A stretch of DNA of 26,830 nt, taken from positions 1-26,830 of the forward strand of contig JAEZGQ010000157.1 of assembly GCA_023416895.1 (NCBI GenBank), given 5' to 3'. Below are positions 8,748 through 16,439 of the stretch, one piece after another. The stretch comes from Bacillota bacterium (GTDB lineage Bacteria > Bacillota > Clostridia > Christensenellales > CAG-138). Each line of letters starts with the position of its first letter. Position 1 is the stretch's first letter. The translations under genes were made by a program, and so were the position numbers. Below the pieces are notes generated by a model. The model was not told the origin of the DNA and searched no databases. It worked only from the letters and a program-made list of their open reading frames with translations.

Positions 8748-10007
8748 ATGGCAAGGTTTATTGTTTCGGGCGGCTGCCCGCTCCATGGAAGCTTGCGCAT
8801 TTCCGGCGCGAAAAATGCCGCATTGCCCATACTCGCAGCCTGCTTGCTCTCGGATGCGGAAATTGTCCTCGCGGATTGTCCGGACCTAAAAGATGTGGAA
8901 AATATGCTTAGCATACTTTCTGCGCTTGGCGTAACGTGGCGGAGGGAAGGCGGGCTCCTTCGCATCGACGCAGCTGCTGCGGACAACTTCGTGATGCCGC
9001 ATCGTATTTCAAAAGAACTTCGATCCTCCATTTTTACCCTCGGGCCGCTCCTCGGGCGGTTCCAAAAGGCCGTTTGCACATACCCGGGCGGTTGTGAGAT
9101 CGGCCACCGTCCCATCGACCTTCATTTGAAGGGGCTCTCCATGCTCGGTGTTGAGATCACCGAGGAACACGGTCAGATCATTTGCGACGGAAGGAACATG
9201 AAGGGCGCGGAAATTCACCTGGATTATCCGAGCGTGGGGGCAACGGAGAACATCATCATGGGCGCGGTGCGCGCGCAAGGGGAAACCCTCATCCACAACG
9301 CCGCGCGCGAACCCGAAATTGTGGATCTTCAAGATTTTCTTTGCGCCATGGGCTTTCGTGTTTCGGGCGCAGGCACCTCAGACGTGCGCATCGAAGGTAC
9401 ACAAGAACGGGCGAAAAACGTGGAACATACCGTGATCCCCGACCGGATCGTTGCCGGCACCATGCTTTGTGCCGCGGCGGTTTCAGGTGGAGATTTGACG
9501 CTTAGCAACGTAAAGCCGGAACATATGGCGTCCATCATCTCGAAGCTTCGAGAAGCGGGCTGCATGGTTCTTTCCGGCGAACATAGTGTTTATTTGAAAG
9601 CACCCGAGCGCCTCAGCGAGATCAAAATCATCGAAACGCTGCCCTACCCGGGTTTCCCTACGGATATGCAAGCGCAGTTTTTCGCGCTGTGCACCATAGC
9701 GGAAGGCACGAGCGTGGTGGTAGAAAATGTGTTTGAGAGCCGCTTTAAGCACGCTGCGGAGCTTGCACGCATGGGTGCTGTGTTTACCCAGAAGGATCGT
9801 ACGACCATCATCCGCGGCGTAAAAAGACTTACGGGAACGCAGGTGTACGCGCGCGATTTGCGCGGCGGCGCCGCGCTGACCATAGCTGGGCTTGCGGCGC
9901 TGGGAGAAACCACGGTGATGAACGCGGAACTCATTGACAGGGGTTACGAAAGGATGGAGCGCATGCTGACGTCAATCGGCGCGCGCATACGGCGAGAGGA
10001 AGACTGA
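8748..10007 (+). CDS. murA: UDP-N-acetylglucosamine 1-carboxyvinyltransferase MurA
   Basis: First committed step of peptidoglycan synthesis: transfer of enolpyruvate from PEP to UDP-GlcNAc in the cytoplasm. The 419-residue protein shows the two-fold inside-out barrel pattern of the EPSP-synthase family, with SGAKNAALPILAACLL at the N-terminus, the catalytic Cys at residue 116 in YPGGCEIGHRPIDLH (the fosfomycin target), PSVGATENIIMGA, PGFPTDMQAQF and DRGYERMERML. GGGAGGAG precedes the ATG. Its last base is shared with the next start (TGATG), implying translational coupling to divIB. Position after ftsW, where murG would be expected, is typical of some Clostridia. Bacillus subtilis has two paralogues (murAA, murAB); I cannot say which this matches. 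Confidence 0.97.
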   Translation: MARFIVSGGCPLHGSLRISGAKNAALPILAACLLSDAEIVLADCPDLKDVENMLSILSALGVTWRREGGLLRIDAAAADNFVMPHRISKELRSSIFTLGPLLGRFQKAVCTYPGGCEIGHRPIDLHLKGLSMLGVEITEEHGQIICDGRNMKGAEIHLDYPSVGATENIIMGAVRAQGETLIHNAAREPEIVDLQDFLCAMGFRVSGAGTSDVRIEGTQERAKNVEHTVIPDRIVAGTMLCAAAVSGGDLTLSNVKPEHMASIISKLREAGCMVLSGEHSVYLKAPERLSEIKIIETLPYPGFPTDMQAQFFALCTIAEGTSVVVENVFESRFKHAAELARMGAVFTQKDRTTIIRGVKRLTGTQVYARDLRGGAALTIAGLAALGETTVMNAELIDRGYERMERMLTSIGARIRREED

Positions 10008-10954
10008 TGGCGGGGGAGCGCAGCACAAAAACTGCCGCCTCGGGAAGAGGAAAGGGGAAACGCAAAAAAAAGGCACGCTCTGCCAAAGGCGCAGGGCATG
10101 CGCTTGGTGTTATGATTTTTGCGGTTTCCTGCATCGCTTCGCTGCTCCTTTTGTACTTCGTGCTTCTGGTGGACAAGGTGGCGGTGGAGGGCAACGCCCA
10201 AGTGAGCGCCGAAAGCATTTTGAGCGCTTCGGGCATACGCTCGGGGCAGCACATGTTCCTCATTGATGCGGCCGGTGCAAAAACCGCAATTTTAAACAAC
10301 CCCTACATCGACGATGTCGAGATTGTACGCGACTATCCGGACACCGTCGTCCTTCGCATTGTGGAGCGCAAGCCTTGCGCCTTGATTTCCGATTCCGCAG
10401 GAGACAGTGTGCTCATCGACCATGCGGGCAACGTACTAAGCATCGGCACGCAGCAAAACGACGCGCTCGTCACCGTTTACGGCATGGGAAACGCAGGCTA
10501 CACGCTTGGGCAGAGCATCGATACGGGGGTGGATTTTCAAGCGGCGGCGCTTATTTCCATTTTGCAGGCGGTTGAAAACGCGGGGCTCAACGCAGAGATC
10601 AAAACCGTTAACATGGCGAACGCGCTTTCCATCGAGCTTACGACCCATAGCGGCTACCTTGTAAAGCTTGGGCAGCCCGACACGCTTTTGGACAAGCTTG
10701 AAAACCTCTCCGCTGTTTTGAAGAAGCTGCAAGCGGAAGGCAAAAGCGGCGGTACCATTTACCTCGCCGCGAGAAGCGGCCCGGTTTATTCGCCTGCGGA
10801 GGATTTTTCTGCAACCGCGCTTCCGGAAAATACCGCGCTCCCCGAAAGCGGGGAGACCCCAAATCCTGAAGCTACGCCGCAAGCTTCGCCTACGCCCGAG
10901 GAAAATCCCCAAGTGTCGCCCACGCCTGAAAACGGCGATCCCTTCAGCGGCTGA
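10007..10954 (+). CDS. ftsQ: Cell division protein DivIB/FtsQ with a Pro/Glu-rich C-terminal tail
   Basis: Bitopic divisome protein that acts outside the membrane in complex with FtsL and DivIC. The 315-residue product has a strongly basic cytoplasmic leader of about 30 residues, one membrane helix at about 33-55, and then a FtsQ-type POTRA domain (VAVEGNAQVSAESILSASGI to VLRIVERKPCALI). The beta domain follows to about residue 255. The last 45 or so residues are low-complexity, rich in Pro, Glu, Thr and Ser, with SPTPE repeated (SPTPEENPQV, SPTPENGD); this tail is probably disordered and wall-spanning. The start overlaps the murA stop by 1 bp. No good terminator follows, and a promoter-bearing gap of 138 bp separates it from ftsA. 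Confidence 0.9.
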   Translation: MAGERSTKTAASGRGKGKRKKKARSAKGAGHALGVMIFAVSCIASLLLLYFVLLVDKVAVEGNAQVSAESILSASGIRSGQHMFLIDAAGAKTAILNNPYIDDVEIVRDYPDTVVLRIVERKPCALISDSAGDSVLIDHAGNVLSIGTQQNDALVTVYGMGNAGYTLGQSIDTGVDFQAAALISILQAVENAGLNAEIKTVNMANALSIELTTHSGYLVKLGQPDTLLDKLENLSAVLKKLQAEGKSGGTIYLAARSGPVYSPAEDFSATALPENTALPESGETPNPEATPQASPTPEENPQVSPTPENGDPFSG

Positions 10955-10993
10955 CAAAAATAATGAACGCATTGTTTTCCAAATACTGACAAA

Positions 10994-11022
10994 TTGAACG
11001 CGCGCGTATTGCACAATATATA
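10994..11022 (+). promoter_or_regulatory. Candidate SigA promoter upstream of ftsA
   Basis: TTGAAC (10994-10999) and TATATA (11017-11022) are separated by 17 bp, in an AT-richer gap between divIB and ftsA. A transcript would have a leader of about 60 nt before the ftsA start. The octamer AAATACTG occurs at 10981-10988 and again at 11041-11048, flanking the promoter; its meaning is unknown. This suggests ftsA-ftsZ can be transcribed separately from the upstream wall-synthesis genes. Confidence 0.5.
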
Positions 11023-11092
11023 GTAGCTGTGGTATTCTTTAAATACTGGGCGGAGTATAGTATTGCGATCTTCGCCGTGGTATGGAGGTCCG

Positions 11093-12289
11093 ATGAGCCA
11101 GTTTACGGCAGTTTTGGATGTAGGCAGCTCGAAGATCATATGCTTGATCTGCAGCCCCAACGGCAAAGGCGGGGTGCTGGTGCATGGCGCTGGCGTATGC
11201 GAGTACAAGGGCTATAAGCATGGCGTGTTCGCCGACGAAAAAAACGTGGTCAGCGCCATTGAACGCGCCGTCGAATCCGCCGAAAACGAATGCAAGCGCA
11301 CCGTGCGCCACATAAGCGTAGGCGTGCCCGCGCCCTTCATCCAGCTTGTGCTGCGGCAGTCGGAAGTTACGCCGCACCGCAAAAATATTTTTTCCGAGCA
11401 GGATGTGGACACGCTGATCGATGAATCGCTCCGGTTCGATTTTCCAGAGGGGTTCGAGCTGATGCACTCCACGCCCGTGGAGTTTGAAACATCAGGAAAC
11501 GTTCGTCTTGACCCACCGATTGGAATCAGCGCGCAAAGCGTGCGCGCGACCGTTTCCCATGCATTTGTGGATTCGCGCTTTAAAACGCTCATCACGGATA
11601 CGCTGCGCGCAGCGGCCATCCAAACCGATATGTTCGTGGCCGTTCCGCTCGCGGAAACGCTTTTTATCGCCCCGGAGGAGGACAGGCAGTCGTCCACGGT
11701 GCTGTTGGATGTTGGCGGTACGCATACGGATGTGTGCGTCGTAAAAAACGGCGCGCTCGTTGATTTTCGCACCATACGCATCGGCGGGGCGCACTTTGCT
11801 TCGGATATCGCCTACGGCCTTCGGTTGAGCGTGCCGGTTGCAGAGAATATCAAACGCCGTTATGTTTATTCCCTTGATTATCAGGACAGCATAGATATCG
11901 TAAAGATGCCTGGCGGCGGTATGCTTCGCGTGGATCATGAAGCCATTCAGTTCATCGTTGAGGCAAGAAGCCGCGAGCTTGCGGGCTTTGTCGTGGAAGC
12001 GCTCAGGGAAATGGGCGTGGAAGAAGCCTTTAAGCCTCCCATTTACCTTACCGGTGGCGGTGTTGCGCTTATGCGCGGCAGCGCGGAGTTTTTTGAAAGG
12101 TACATCGGCGTGGGCGTGGAGGTTCGCATGCCGTGGATGCCGCGGCTAAGCTCACCCAATTACGCCTCCGCGTTTGCGGTGATGGATTTTGTGATACATG
12201 CGGGCGGCGATGCTGGTCAGTCGCGGTTAGAGGGTTCTTCGCAACGCGGCGGAATTATCGGAGTTCTTCGGGATTTTTTTGAAAAATAG
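11093..12289 (+). CDS. ftsA: Actin-like cell division protein FtsA
   Basis: FtsA is an ATP-binding actin homologue that tethers FtsZ to the inner membrane face and recruits the divisome. The 398-residue protein has the N-terminal phosphate-1 motif AVLDVGSSKIICLI, an SHS2 (1C) subdomain at about 75-160 (VRHISVGVPAPFIQL), and phosphate-2 TVLLDVGGTHTDVCVV. The adenosine motif is IYLTGGGVALMRG. The extreme C-terminus, GGIIGVLRDFFEK, can form an amphipathic helix like the FtsA membrane-targeting sequence. ATG 11093 follows GGAGGTCCG and gives the conserved start; the longer TTG frame from 11063 would place the ribosome binding site inside the coding region. ftsZ begins 11 bp downstream. The sequence is divergent in places, but neighbours and motifs agree. 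Confidence 0.93.
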   Translation: MSQFTAVLDVGSSKIICLICSPNGKGGVLVHGAGVCEYKGYKHGVFADEKNVVSAIERAVESAENECKRTVRHISVGVPAPFIQLVLRQSEVTPHRKNIFSEQDVDTLIDESLRFDFPEGFELMHSTPVEFETSGNVRLDPPIGISAQSVRATVSHAFVDSRFKTLITDTLRAAAIQTDMFVAVPLAETLFIAPEEDRQSSTVLLDVGGTHTDVCVVKNGALVDFRTIRIGGAHFASDIAYGLRLSVPVAENIKRRYVYSLDYQDSIDIVKMPGGGMLRVDHEAIQFIVEARSRELAGFVVEALREMGVEEAFKPPIYLTGGGVALMRGSAEFFERYIGVGVEVRMPWMPRLSSPNYASAFAVMDFVIHAGGDAGQSRLEGSSQRGGIIGVLRDFFEK

Positions 12290-12300
12290 GAGGAAAGCGT

Positions 12301-13548
12301 ATGCCCATTGGTTTAGAGCTGGATTTTGAAAGCGGCCAGTTCGCACAACTCAAAGTGGTTGGTGTGGGAGGCGCGGGAAACAACGCCGTGAACCGCATGA
12401 TCCAGTATGGCTTGCGCGGCGTGGAGTTCATCTCCATCAATACGGATAAGCAGGCGCTTTATCTTTCGCGCGCAAACCAAAAGATTCAGGTCGGCGAAAA
12501 GCTCACCAAGGGGCTTGGAGCGGGCGCAGATCCCGACGTTGGCCGCAAGGCCGCCGAGGAGAGCCGCGACAGCATTACCGCAGCGCTCAAGGGGGCGGAT
12601 CTTATCTTTATCACCGCCGGCATGGGCGGCGGCACAGGAACGGGTGCTGCACCCATCGTGGCCGAATGCGCGAAGTCCTTGGGAATTCTCACCATAGGTG
12701 TGGTAACAAAGCCCTTCGAATTTGAAGGCAGGGTACGCATGAACAATGCCCAGCGCGGCATAGCGGCGCTCAAGGAAAGCGTGGATACCCTGATCACCAT
12801 CCCCAACGAAAGGCTTCTTGATACGGTTGGCAACGTAAGCCTCATCGAAGCGTTCCGCATAGCGGATGACGTGCTTCGGCAGGGCATTCAGGGCATCAGC
12901 GATTTGATCGCGGTGCCTGCCATGGTCAACCTCGACTTTGCGGACGTGCGCACGATCATGCGCGAAAAGGGCATGGCGCACATGGGCATCGGTATTGCGT
13001 CGGGCGAAAAGCGCGCCGTCGAGGCTGCCAAGCAGGCGGTCGCAAGCCCGCTTTTAGAAACCTCCATCAATGGCGCCAAGGGCGTGCTCGTCAACATCAC
13101 CGGCGGGCCAGACTTCGGTTTGCACGAAACCCGCGATGCGGCCAAACTCATTCAGGAATATGCGGACTCCGAAGCGAACATCATCTGGGGTGCGGGCATC
13201 GACGACGAAATGGGCGACGCTGTGCGCATTACCGTAATCGCCACGGGCTTTGAAAGCAAGGACGATCTGCAGGCACAGCAGCAGGAAACCGCGGAGGCCA
13301 AGCAGCAGCAAGCGGTGCCGCAGGATTCGGTGCGGACGCAGCAACGCACATTGAAGGATCCCTCCAACCTTGCGCGAAACGATTTCTGGAACCGTCCACG
13401 CACCAAAACGCCCGATTATACCTCGCCTCTCCCCGAAGGGGAGGACGTGACCCCGCATTACACCAAATCGGATATTTTCAAGGAAGAATACAACCCCAAG
13501 GAGAAAAACAACCTCGATCTGCCAAGCTTTCTACGAAACAAGGATTGA
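12301..13548 (+). CDS. ftsZ: Tubulin-like cell division GTPase FtsZ
   Basis: FtsZ polymerises with GTP into the cytokinetic ring. The 415-residue protein has the N-terminal nucleotide contact VVGVGGAGNNAVNRMI, the tubulin signature GGGTGTG at 109-115, the PNERLLD block, and the T7-loop region with NLDFADVRTIM needed for GTP hydrolysis in the adjacent subunit. A Gln/Glu/Lys/Pro-rich linker of about 80 residues follows from about 320. It ends with DLPSFLRNKD, a clear form of the conserved C-terminal peptide that binds FtsA, SepF and others. AGGAGG precedes the ATG. It is the last gene of the dcw run and is closed by a strong terminator at 13576. Confidence 0.98.
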   Translation: MPIGLELDFESGQFAQLKVVGVGGAGNNAVNRMIQYGLRGVEFISINTDKQALYLSRANQKIQVGEKLTKGLGAGADPDVGRKAAEESRDSITAALKGADLIFITAGMGGGTGTGAAPIVAECAKSLGILTIGVVTKPFEFEGRVRMNNAQRGIAALKESVDTLITIPNERLLDTVGNVSLIEAFRIADDVLRQGIQGISDLIAVPAMVNLDFADVRTIMREKGMAHMGIGIASGEKRAVEAAKQAVASPLLETSINGAKGVLVNITGGPDFGLHETRDAAKLIQEYADSEANIIWGAGIDDEMGDAVRITVIATGFESKDDLQAQQQETAEAKQQQAVPQDSVRTQQRTLKDPSNLARNDFWNRPRTKTPDYTSPLPEGEDVTPHYTKSDIFKEEYNPKEKNNLDLPSFLRNKD

Positions 13549-13575
13549 GCCATAACAAGCTTTCAAAGATTAATG

Positions 13576-13611
13576 AAACGCCGCACGGTTTTCCGTGCGG
13601 CGTTTCTTTTT
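13576..13611 (+). terminator. Intrinsic terminator after ftsZ
   Basis: A perfect 13-bp stem, AAACGCCGCACGG (13576-13588) and CCGTGCGGCGTTT (13593-13605), with a TTTT loop is followed by CTTTTT. It closes the dcw transcript 28 bp after the ftsZ stop and isolates the sporulation genes downstream. Confidence 0.93.
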
Positions 13612-13685
13612 GCTACTCCTTCGGTTAGAACCGGGCATTTTTTCTTTTTATTGCAAAAGTATGCCGTTTTTCGGCGTGCGCCCAA

Positions 13686-13752
13686 TTCGACACAGAGAGC
13701 ATATATGCGCGTCATCGGTTCTACATATTCTTCAAAAAGCGTATGTTATAGT
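13686..13752 (+). promoter_or_regulatory. Putative Spo0A-activated spoIIG promoter with 0A boxes
   Basis: TTCGACA at 13686-13692 is a perfect 0A box. TTCTACA at 13719-13725 matches six of seven positions and lies 33 bp (about three helical turns) further on. A -10 hexamer TATAGT lies at 13747-13752. Measured from TTCTAC as the -35 region, the spacing to the -10 is 22 bp. Bacillus subtilis spoIIG is known for just this over-long SigA spacing with Spo0A bound over the -35 region. The spoIIGA start codon is 24 bp downstream of the -10. Promoter function is inferred, but position, boxes and spacing agree. Confidence 0.7.
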
Positions 13753-13775
13753 ACCCGCAACGGGGGTGGCAGAGC

Positions 13776-14555
13776 GTGTGGCTGGAGCTTTTCCTGCTGG
13801 ACAATGCCGTGATGAACGCGCTGGTGCTGCGCGCGGCGGCGGCAATGTGTTCCTCCAAAATACCGTTTTGGCGCATGCTTGCGTTTTCCTTCGGCGGTGC
13901 GCTGTATGCTGCGGTCGCATTTTCGTACCCTGTTATGGGTCTACTGCCGTTTAAGCTGATTACAGGGCTTATCATGACGCTTGCGCTGCCGTTCAAAACC
14001 GTGCGGGCGTATTTGACCCATACGCTATGCCTGTTTTTTGCGGCTTTCCTTACGGGCGGGCTTTGCATTTGCCTTGCACTTGCTATGGGAGGCGGCATGA
14101 AAAACGGGTTCCTTCTGGCGTCGGTTCCGCTGCGCGCGGCGCTCGTGGGGGCGTTGGCGGCATCGTTTTTGCCGCGTGCGCTGCGCGCGGTGCTTGCAAG
14201 GAACTTGAAAAGTGCCGTGCACGTACGGCTTAAGCTGTGCCACGGACAAAAAGAGTATTTGCTCGATGGCATCGTGGATACGGGCAATTTTCTAACGGAA
14301 CCGTTGAGCGCGCTTCCTGTGGTGGTGTTTTACGCGCAAGGTTTTCCGCCTTGTAGCGGGCTACCGGTACCGGCTCGCGGTGCGACCGGAAGCGAAACGG
14401 TGTTGTATGCCTTTGCGCCGGATGCGTTGATCGATTGTGCCACCGGAGCAAGGCTCAACGCGCTTGTCGCTTTGGCGCCTGCTCCTATGAAATGCGGCGG
14501 CGCGCTGGTTCCGCCTACAGCGTTAAGCCCGCTGTATGCATCAGAAACCGTGTAA
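13776..14555 (+). CDS. spoIIGA: Pro-sigma-E processing aspartic peptidase SpoIIGA
   Basis: SpoIIGA sits in the forespore-septum membrane of the mother cell and cuts the pro-sequence from pro-sigma-E after a signal from the forespore (SpoIIR). The 259-residue protein has an N-terminal half with about five hydrophobic helices (to about residue 135) and a cytoplasmic C-terminal half with the retroviral-type aspartyl motif D168TGN in the context LDGIVDTGNFLTEPLSALPVVV, the hallmark of peptidase family U4. The start is GTG at 13776, behind a G-rich stretch (GGGGGTGG); no other start is compatible. It is followed at 69 bp by sigE, its substrate, the normal order. It is somewhat shorter than the Bacillus protein, mainly at the C-terminus. 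Confidence 0.93.
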   Translation: MWLELFLLDNAVMNALVLRAAAAMCSSKIPFWRMLAFSFGGALYAAVAFSYPVMGLLPFKLITGLIMTLALPFKTVRAYLTHTLCLFFAAFLTGGLCICLALAMGGGMKNGFLLASVPLRAALVGALAASFLPRALRAVLARNLKSAVHVRLKLCHGQKEYLLDGIVDTGNFLTEPLSALPVVVFYAQGFPPCSGLPVPARGATGSETVLYAFAPDALIDCATGARLNALVALAPAPMKCGGALVPPTALSPLYASETV

Positions 14556-14624
14556 AAAGAGAACAAGGCCTTCCCATAACCGGCGTGAACGCTGCGCGCT
14601 GCTTTTTAAGGCAAGGAGGAAGCC

Positions 14625-15332
14625 ATGCTTCAGGAATTCCGGCAGTTTTTATATGAACTTTATATCCGCTTCGATTTGATTCAGGAGATTTGCTATGTCA
14701 ACTCCGGCGAAGCGCTGCCTCCGCCGCTTGGAAAAGAGGAAGAGACGGAGCTTATTACGCGCCTCGCAAATGGCGACGAAAGCGTAAAGCAAACGCTGAT
14801 TGAAAGAAACCTTCGACTGGTTGTGTACATTGCGCGCAAGTTCGAAAATACGGGGGTCTGTATTGAAGACCTCATCTCCATCGGCACCATAGGTCTTATC
14901 AAGGCCGTGAACACCTTCGACACACAAAAGCGCATCAAGCTTGCCACCTATGCCTCCCGCTGTATTGAAAACGAAATCCTCATGTATTTAAGGCGGAGTT
15001 GCCGGCTGAAGCTTGAGGTATCGCTCGACGAGCCGCTGAATGTGGATTGGGATGGCAACGAGCTTTTGCTTTCTGACATTCTTGGCACGGAAGGCGACGT
15101 TGTGTGCCGTAACATAGAGGATGAGGTGGATAAGGATCTTCTTGTGCTTGCTATGAAAAAGCTCACCCCTCGGGAAAAGCAGATCATGGAGCTGCGCTTT
15201 GGGTTAAAGGGCCAGCGGGAATACACGCAAAAGCAGGTTGCGGATATGCTTGGCATTTCGCAAAGCTATATTTCAAGGCTCGAAAAACACATCATCAAGG
15301 TGTTGCGTGTGGAAATGCTCTCCATGCAATAG
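14625..15332 (+). CDS. sigE: Mother-cell sporulation sigma factor SigE (pro-sigma-E)
   Basis: Sigma-E directs the early mother-cell programme of sporulation. The 235-residue protein starts with an amphipathic pro-region of about 25-30 residues (LQEFRQFLYELYIRFDLI) expected to hold it at the membrane until SpoIIGA cuts it, followed by the conserved SGEALPPPL. Region 2 is almost identical to known SigE: ERNLRLVVYIARKFENTG, EDLISIGTIGLIKAVNTF, KLATYASRCIENEILMYLRR, and then EPLNVDWDGNELLLSD. Region 4 carries LTPREKQIMELRFGL and the helix-turn-helix VADMLGISQSYISRLEKHI. AAGGAGG precedes the ATG. In Bacillus and many Clostridia sigG follows; here a terminator and the opposite-strand rubrerythrin gene follow instead. 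Confidence 0.97.
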   Translation: MLQEFRQFLYELYIRFDLIQEICYVNSGEALPPPLGKEEETELITRLANGDESVKQTLIERNLRLVVYIARKFENTGVCIEDLISIGTIGLIKAVNTFDTQKRIKLATYASRCIENEILMYLRRSCRLKLEVSLDEPLNVDWDGNELLLSDILGTEGDVVCRNIEDEVDKDLLVLAMKKLTPREKQIMELRFGLKGQREYTQKQVADMLGISQSYISRLEKHIIKVLRVEMLSMQ

Positions 15333-15357
15333 TGTACGCAAAACGCAATAAGGCAAT

Positions 15358-15394
15358 AAAAAGGCCGCGTTCCGAAGGGAACGCGGCCTTTTGT
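15358..15394. terminator. Bidirectional terminator between sigE and rubrerythrin genes
   Basis: AAGGCCGCGTTCC (15361-15373) pairs perfectly with GGAACGCGGCCTT (15378-15390) around a GAAG loop. It is preceded by AAA and followed by TTTTG, so it can work for sigE on the + strand and for the perR-rubrerythrin transcript arriving on the - strand. Confidence 0.9.
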
Positions 15395-15405
15395 TTGCGG
15401 AAATC

Positions 15406-15951
15406 TTAGTAGTTCTCAGCGCGGAGCTCGAAATAGGCCTTGGGGTGCTTGCAGACCGGGCAAATTTCGGGGGCTTTTTCGCCGAAATGGATATGGCCGC
15501 AGTTGGCGCACTTCCAGGCAACCTTGGTGCCGTCGGAGGAGAACACTTTGCCCTGTTCGACCTTCTCAAGAAGCTTGAGGTAACGGCCTTCGTGTTCCTT
15601 CTCAATGGCGGCAACCATCTTGAACGACGCGGCAAGCTCAGGGAAGCCTTCTTCGGCTGCTTCTTTGGCAAACTGGGCGTACATTTCGGTCCATTCGTAA
15701 TTTTCGCCGCTGGCGGCGTCCTTCAGGTTGACGTCGGTGGTGGGAACCGCGCCGCCATGAAGCCACTTGAACCAAAGCTTTGCGTGTTCCTTTTCGTTGG
15801 AAGCGGTTTCTTCAAAAATATCCGCAATCTGGTTGAACCCTTCCTTCCTTGCAGCGGAAGCATAATACGTATACTTGTTACGCGCCATGCTTTCACCGGC
15901 AAAAGCGGTTTCAAGGTTCTTGAGTGTTTTCGTTCCTGCCAAATCTTTCAT
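15406..15951 (-). CDS. rbr: Rubrerythrin
   Basis: A cytoplasmic non-haem di-iron peroxidase that reduces hydrogen peroxide in anaerobes, receiving electrons through its rubredoxin-type domain. The 181-residue protein has a four-helix ferritin-like domain with the diiron ligands in NLETAFAGESMARNKY, FEETASNEKEHAKLW and AAIEKEHEGRYLKLL. The C-terminal rubredoxin domain has its two CxxC pairs in WKCANCGHIHFG and ICPVCKHP. A frame opens 21 bp upstream, but ATG 15951 has GGAGGT 9 nt before it and is preferred. It lies 24 bp after perR on the same strand, so both are very likely one transcript under the PerR-controlled promoter at 16384-16439. Loss of the regulator's repression by peroxide would raise this detoxification enzyme. 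Confidence 0.96.
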   Translation of the reverse strand: MKDLAGTKTLKNLETAFAGESMARNKYTYYASAARKEGFNQIADIFEETASNEKEHAKLWFKWLHGGAVPTTDVNLKDAASGENYEWTEMYAQFAKEAAEEGFPELAASFKMVAAIEKEHEGRYLKLLEKVEQGKVFSSDGTKVAWKCANCGHIHFGEKAPEICPVCKHPKAYFELRAENY

Positions 15952-15975
15952 GCCTAATGTACCTCCATACATATG

Positions 15976-16371
15976 TTAATTGTTTTTTGCTGCCGCTTTC
16001 TTTTCGCACGTTTTACAGGTGCCATAAAAAACCATACTGCATGCAGATACGTTAAGCCCCGTGTTTTCCGCCACCACGCCGCAAATATCCGGCAGGGCAG
16101 AGGTGGGAATGTCTGTTATGCTACTGCAGTGTGTACATATCATATGTTGATGACCGTCATTTTTGTCATCAAAACGATCGGCTTGACCGGGTATGGAAAT
16201 ACGCATCACCATGCCGCCATCCACCAGCTGGTTTAGGTTGCGATAAACGGTGGCTAGGCTGATGGTTGGGTTTTCCGCACGCACCAAGGCATACAGTTCG
16301 TCTGCCGTAGGGTGAATGTGATGGCGACGCAGCTGCGACATGAGTAGTTCCCGTTGTTTTGAATAAATCAT
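15976..16371 (-). CDS. perR: Fur-family peroxide-sensing repressor, PerR type
   Basis: A DNA-binding metal-dependent repressor of peroxide defence. The 131-residue protein has an N-terminal winged helix (HPTADELYALV, TISLATVYRNLNQLV) and a C-terminal dimerisation domain with structural zinc cysteines C79xxC82 and C119xxC122. The regulatory metal site resembles PerR rather than Fur: H20 matches Bacillus PerR His37, D68 in DRFD matches the PerR-specific Asp85, and H74/H76 match His91/His93. PerR proteins sense peroxide through iron-catalysed oxidation of such histidines. It lacks the first dozen or so residues of the Bacillus protein, as in many clostridial versions. TTTGGAGA precedes the ATG. 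Cotranscription with rubrerythrin and a Per-box in its own leader support the assignment and suggest autoregulation. Confidence 0.88.
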   Translation of the reverse strand: MIYSKQRELLMSQLRRHHIHPTADELYALVRAENPTISLATVYRNLNQLVDGGMVMRISIPGQADRFDDKNDGHQHMICTHCSSITDIPTSALPDICGVVAENTGLNVSACSMVFYGTCKTCEKKAAAKNN

Positions 16372-16383
16372 TTATTTTCTCCA

Positions 16384-16439
16384 AAGAATAATAATTATTC
16401 TTCCATTGTTATTGTTAAACAGAATCAACAATTTGTCAA
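16384..16439 (-). promoter_or_regulatory. perR-rubrerythrin promoter with Per-box palindrome
   Basis: Read on the minus strand, TTGACA (16439-16434) and AACAAT (16416-16411) are 17 bp apart, a good SigA promoter. Just downstream, AAGAATAATAATTATTCTT (16384-16402) is a perfect palindrome with a single central base. Its core, GAATAAT-A-ATTATTC, has the 7-1-7 layout of the Per/Fur box family (Per-box consensus TTATAATNATTATAA). It covers the expected transcription start, so a bound repressor would block initiation. Its end lies just upstream of the perR ribosome binding site. Confidence 0.75.

Noticed and set aside
15391..15957. 188-codon open frame opposite rubrerythrin
   Set aside because: Antisense shadow; the minus-strand rubrerythrin has all metal ligands and a good ribosome binding site.
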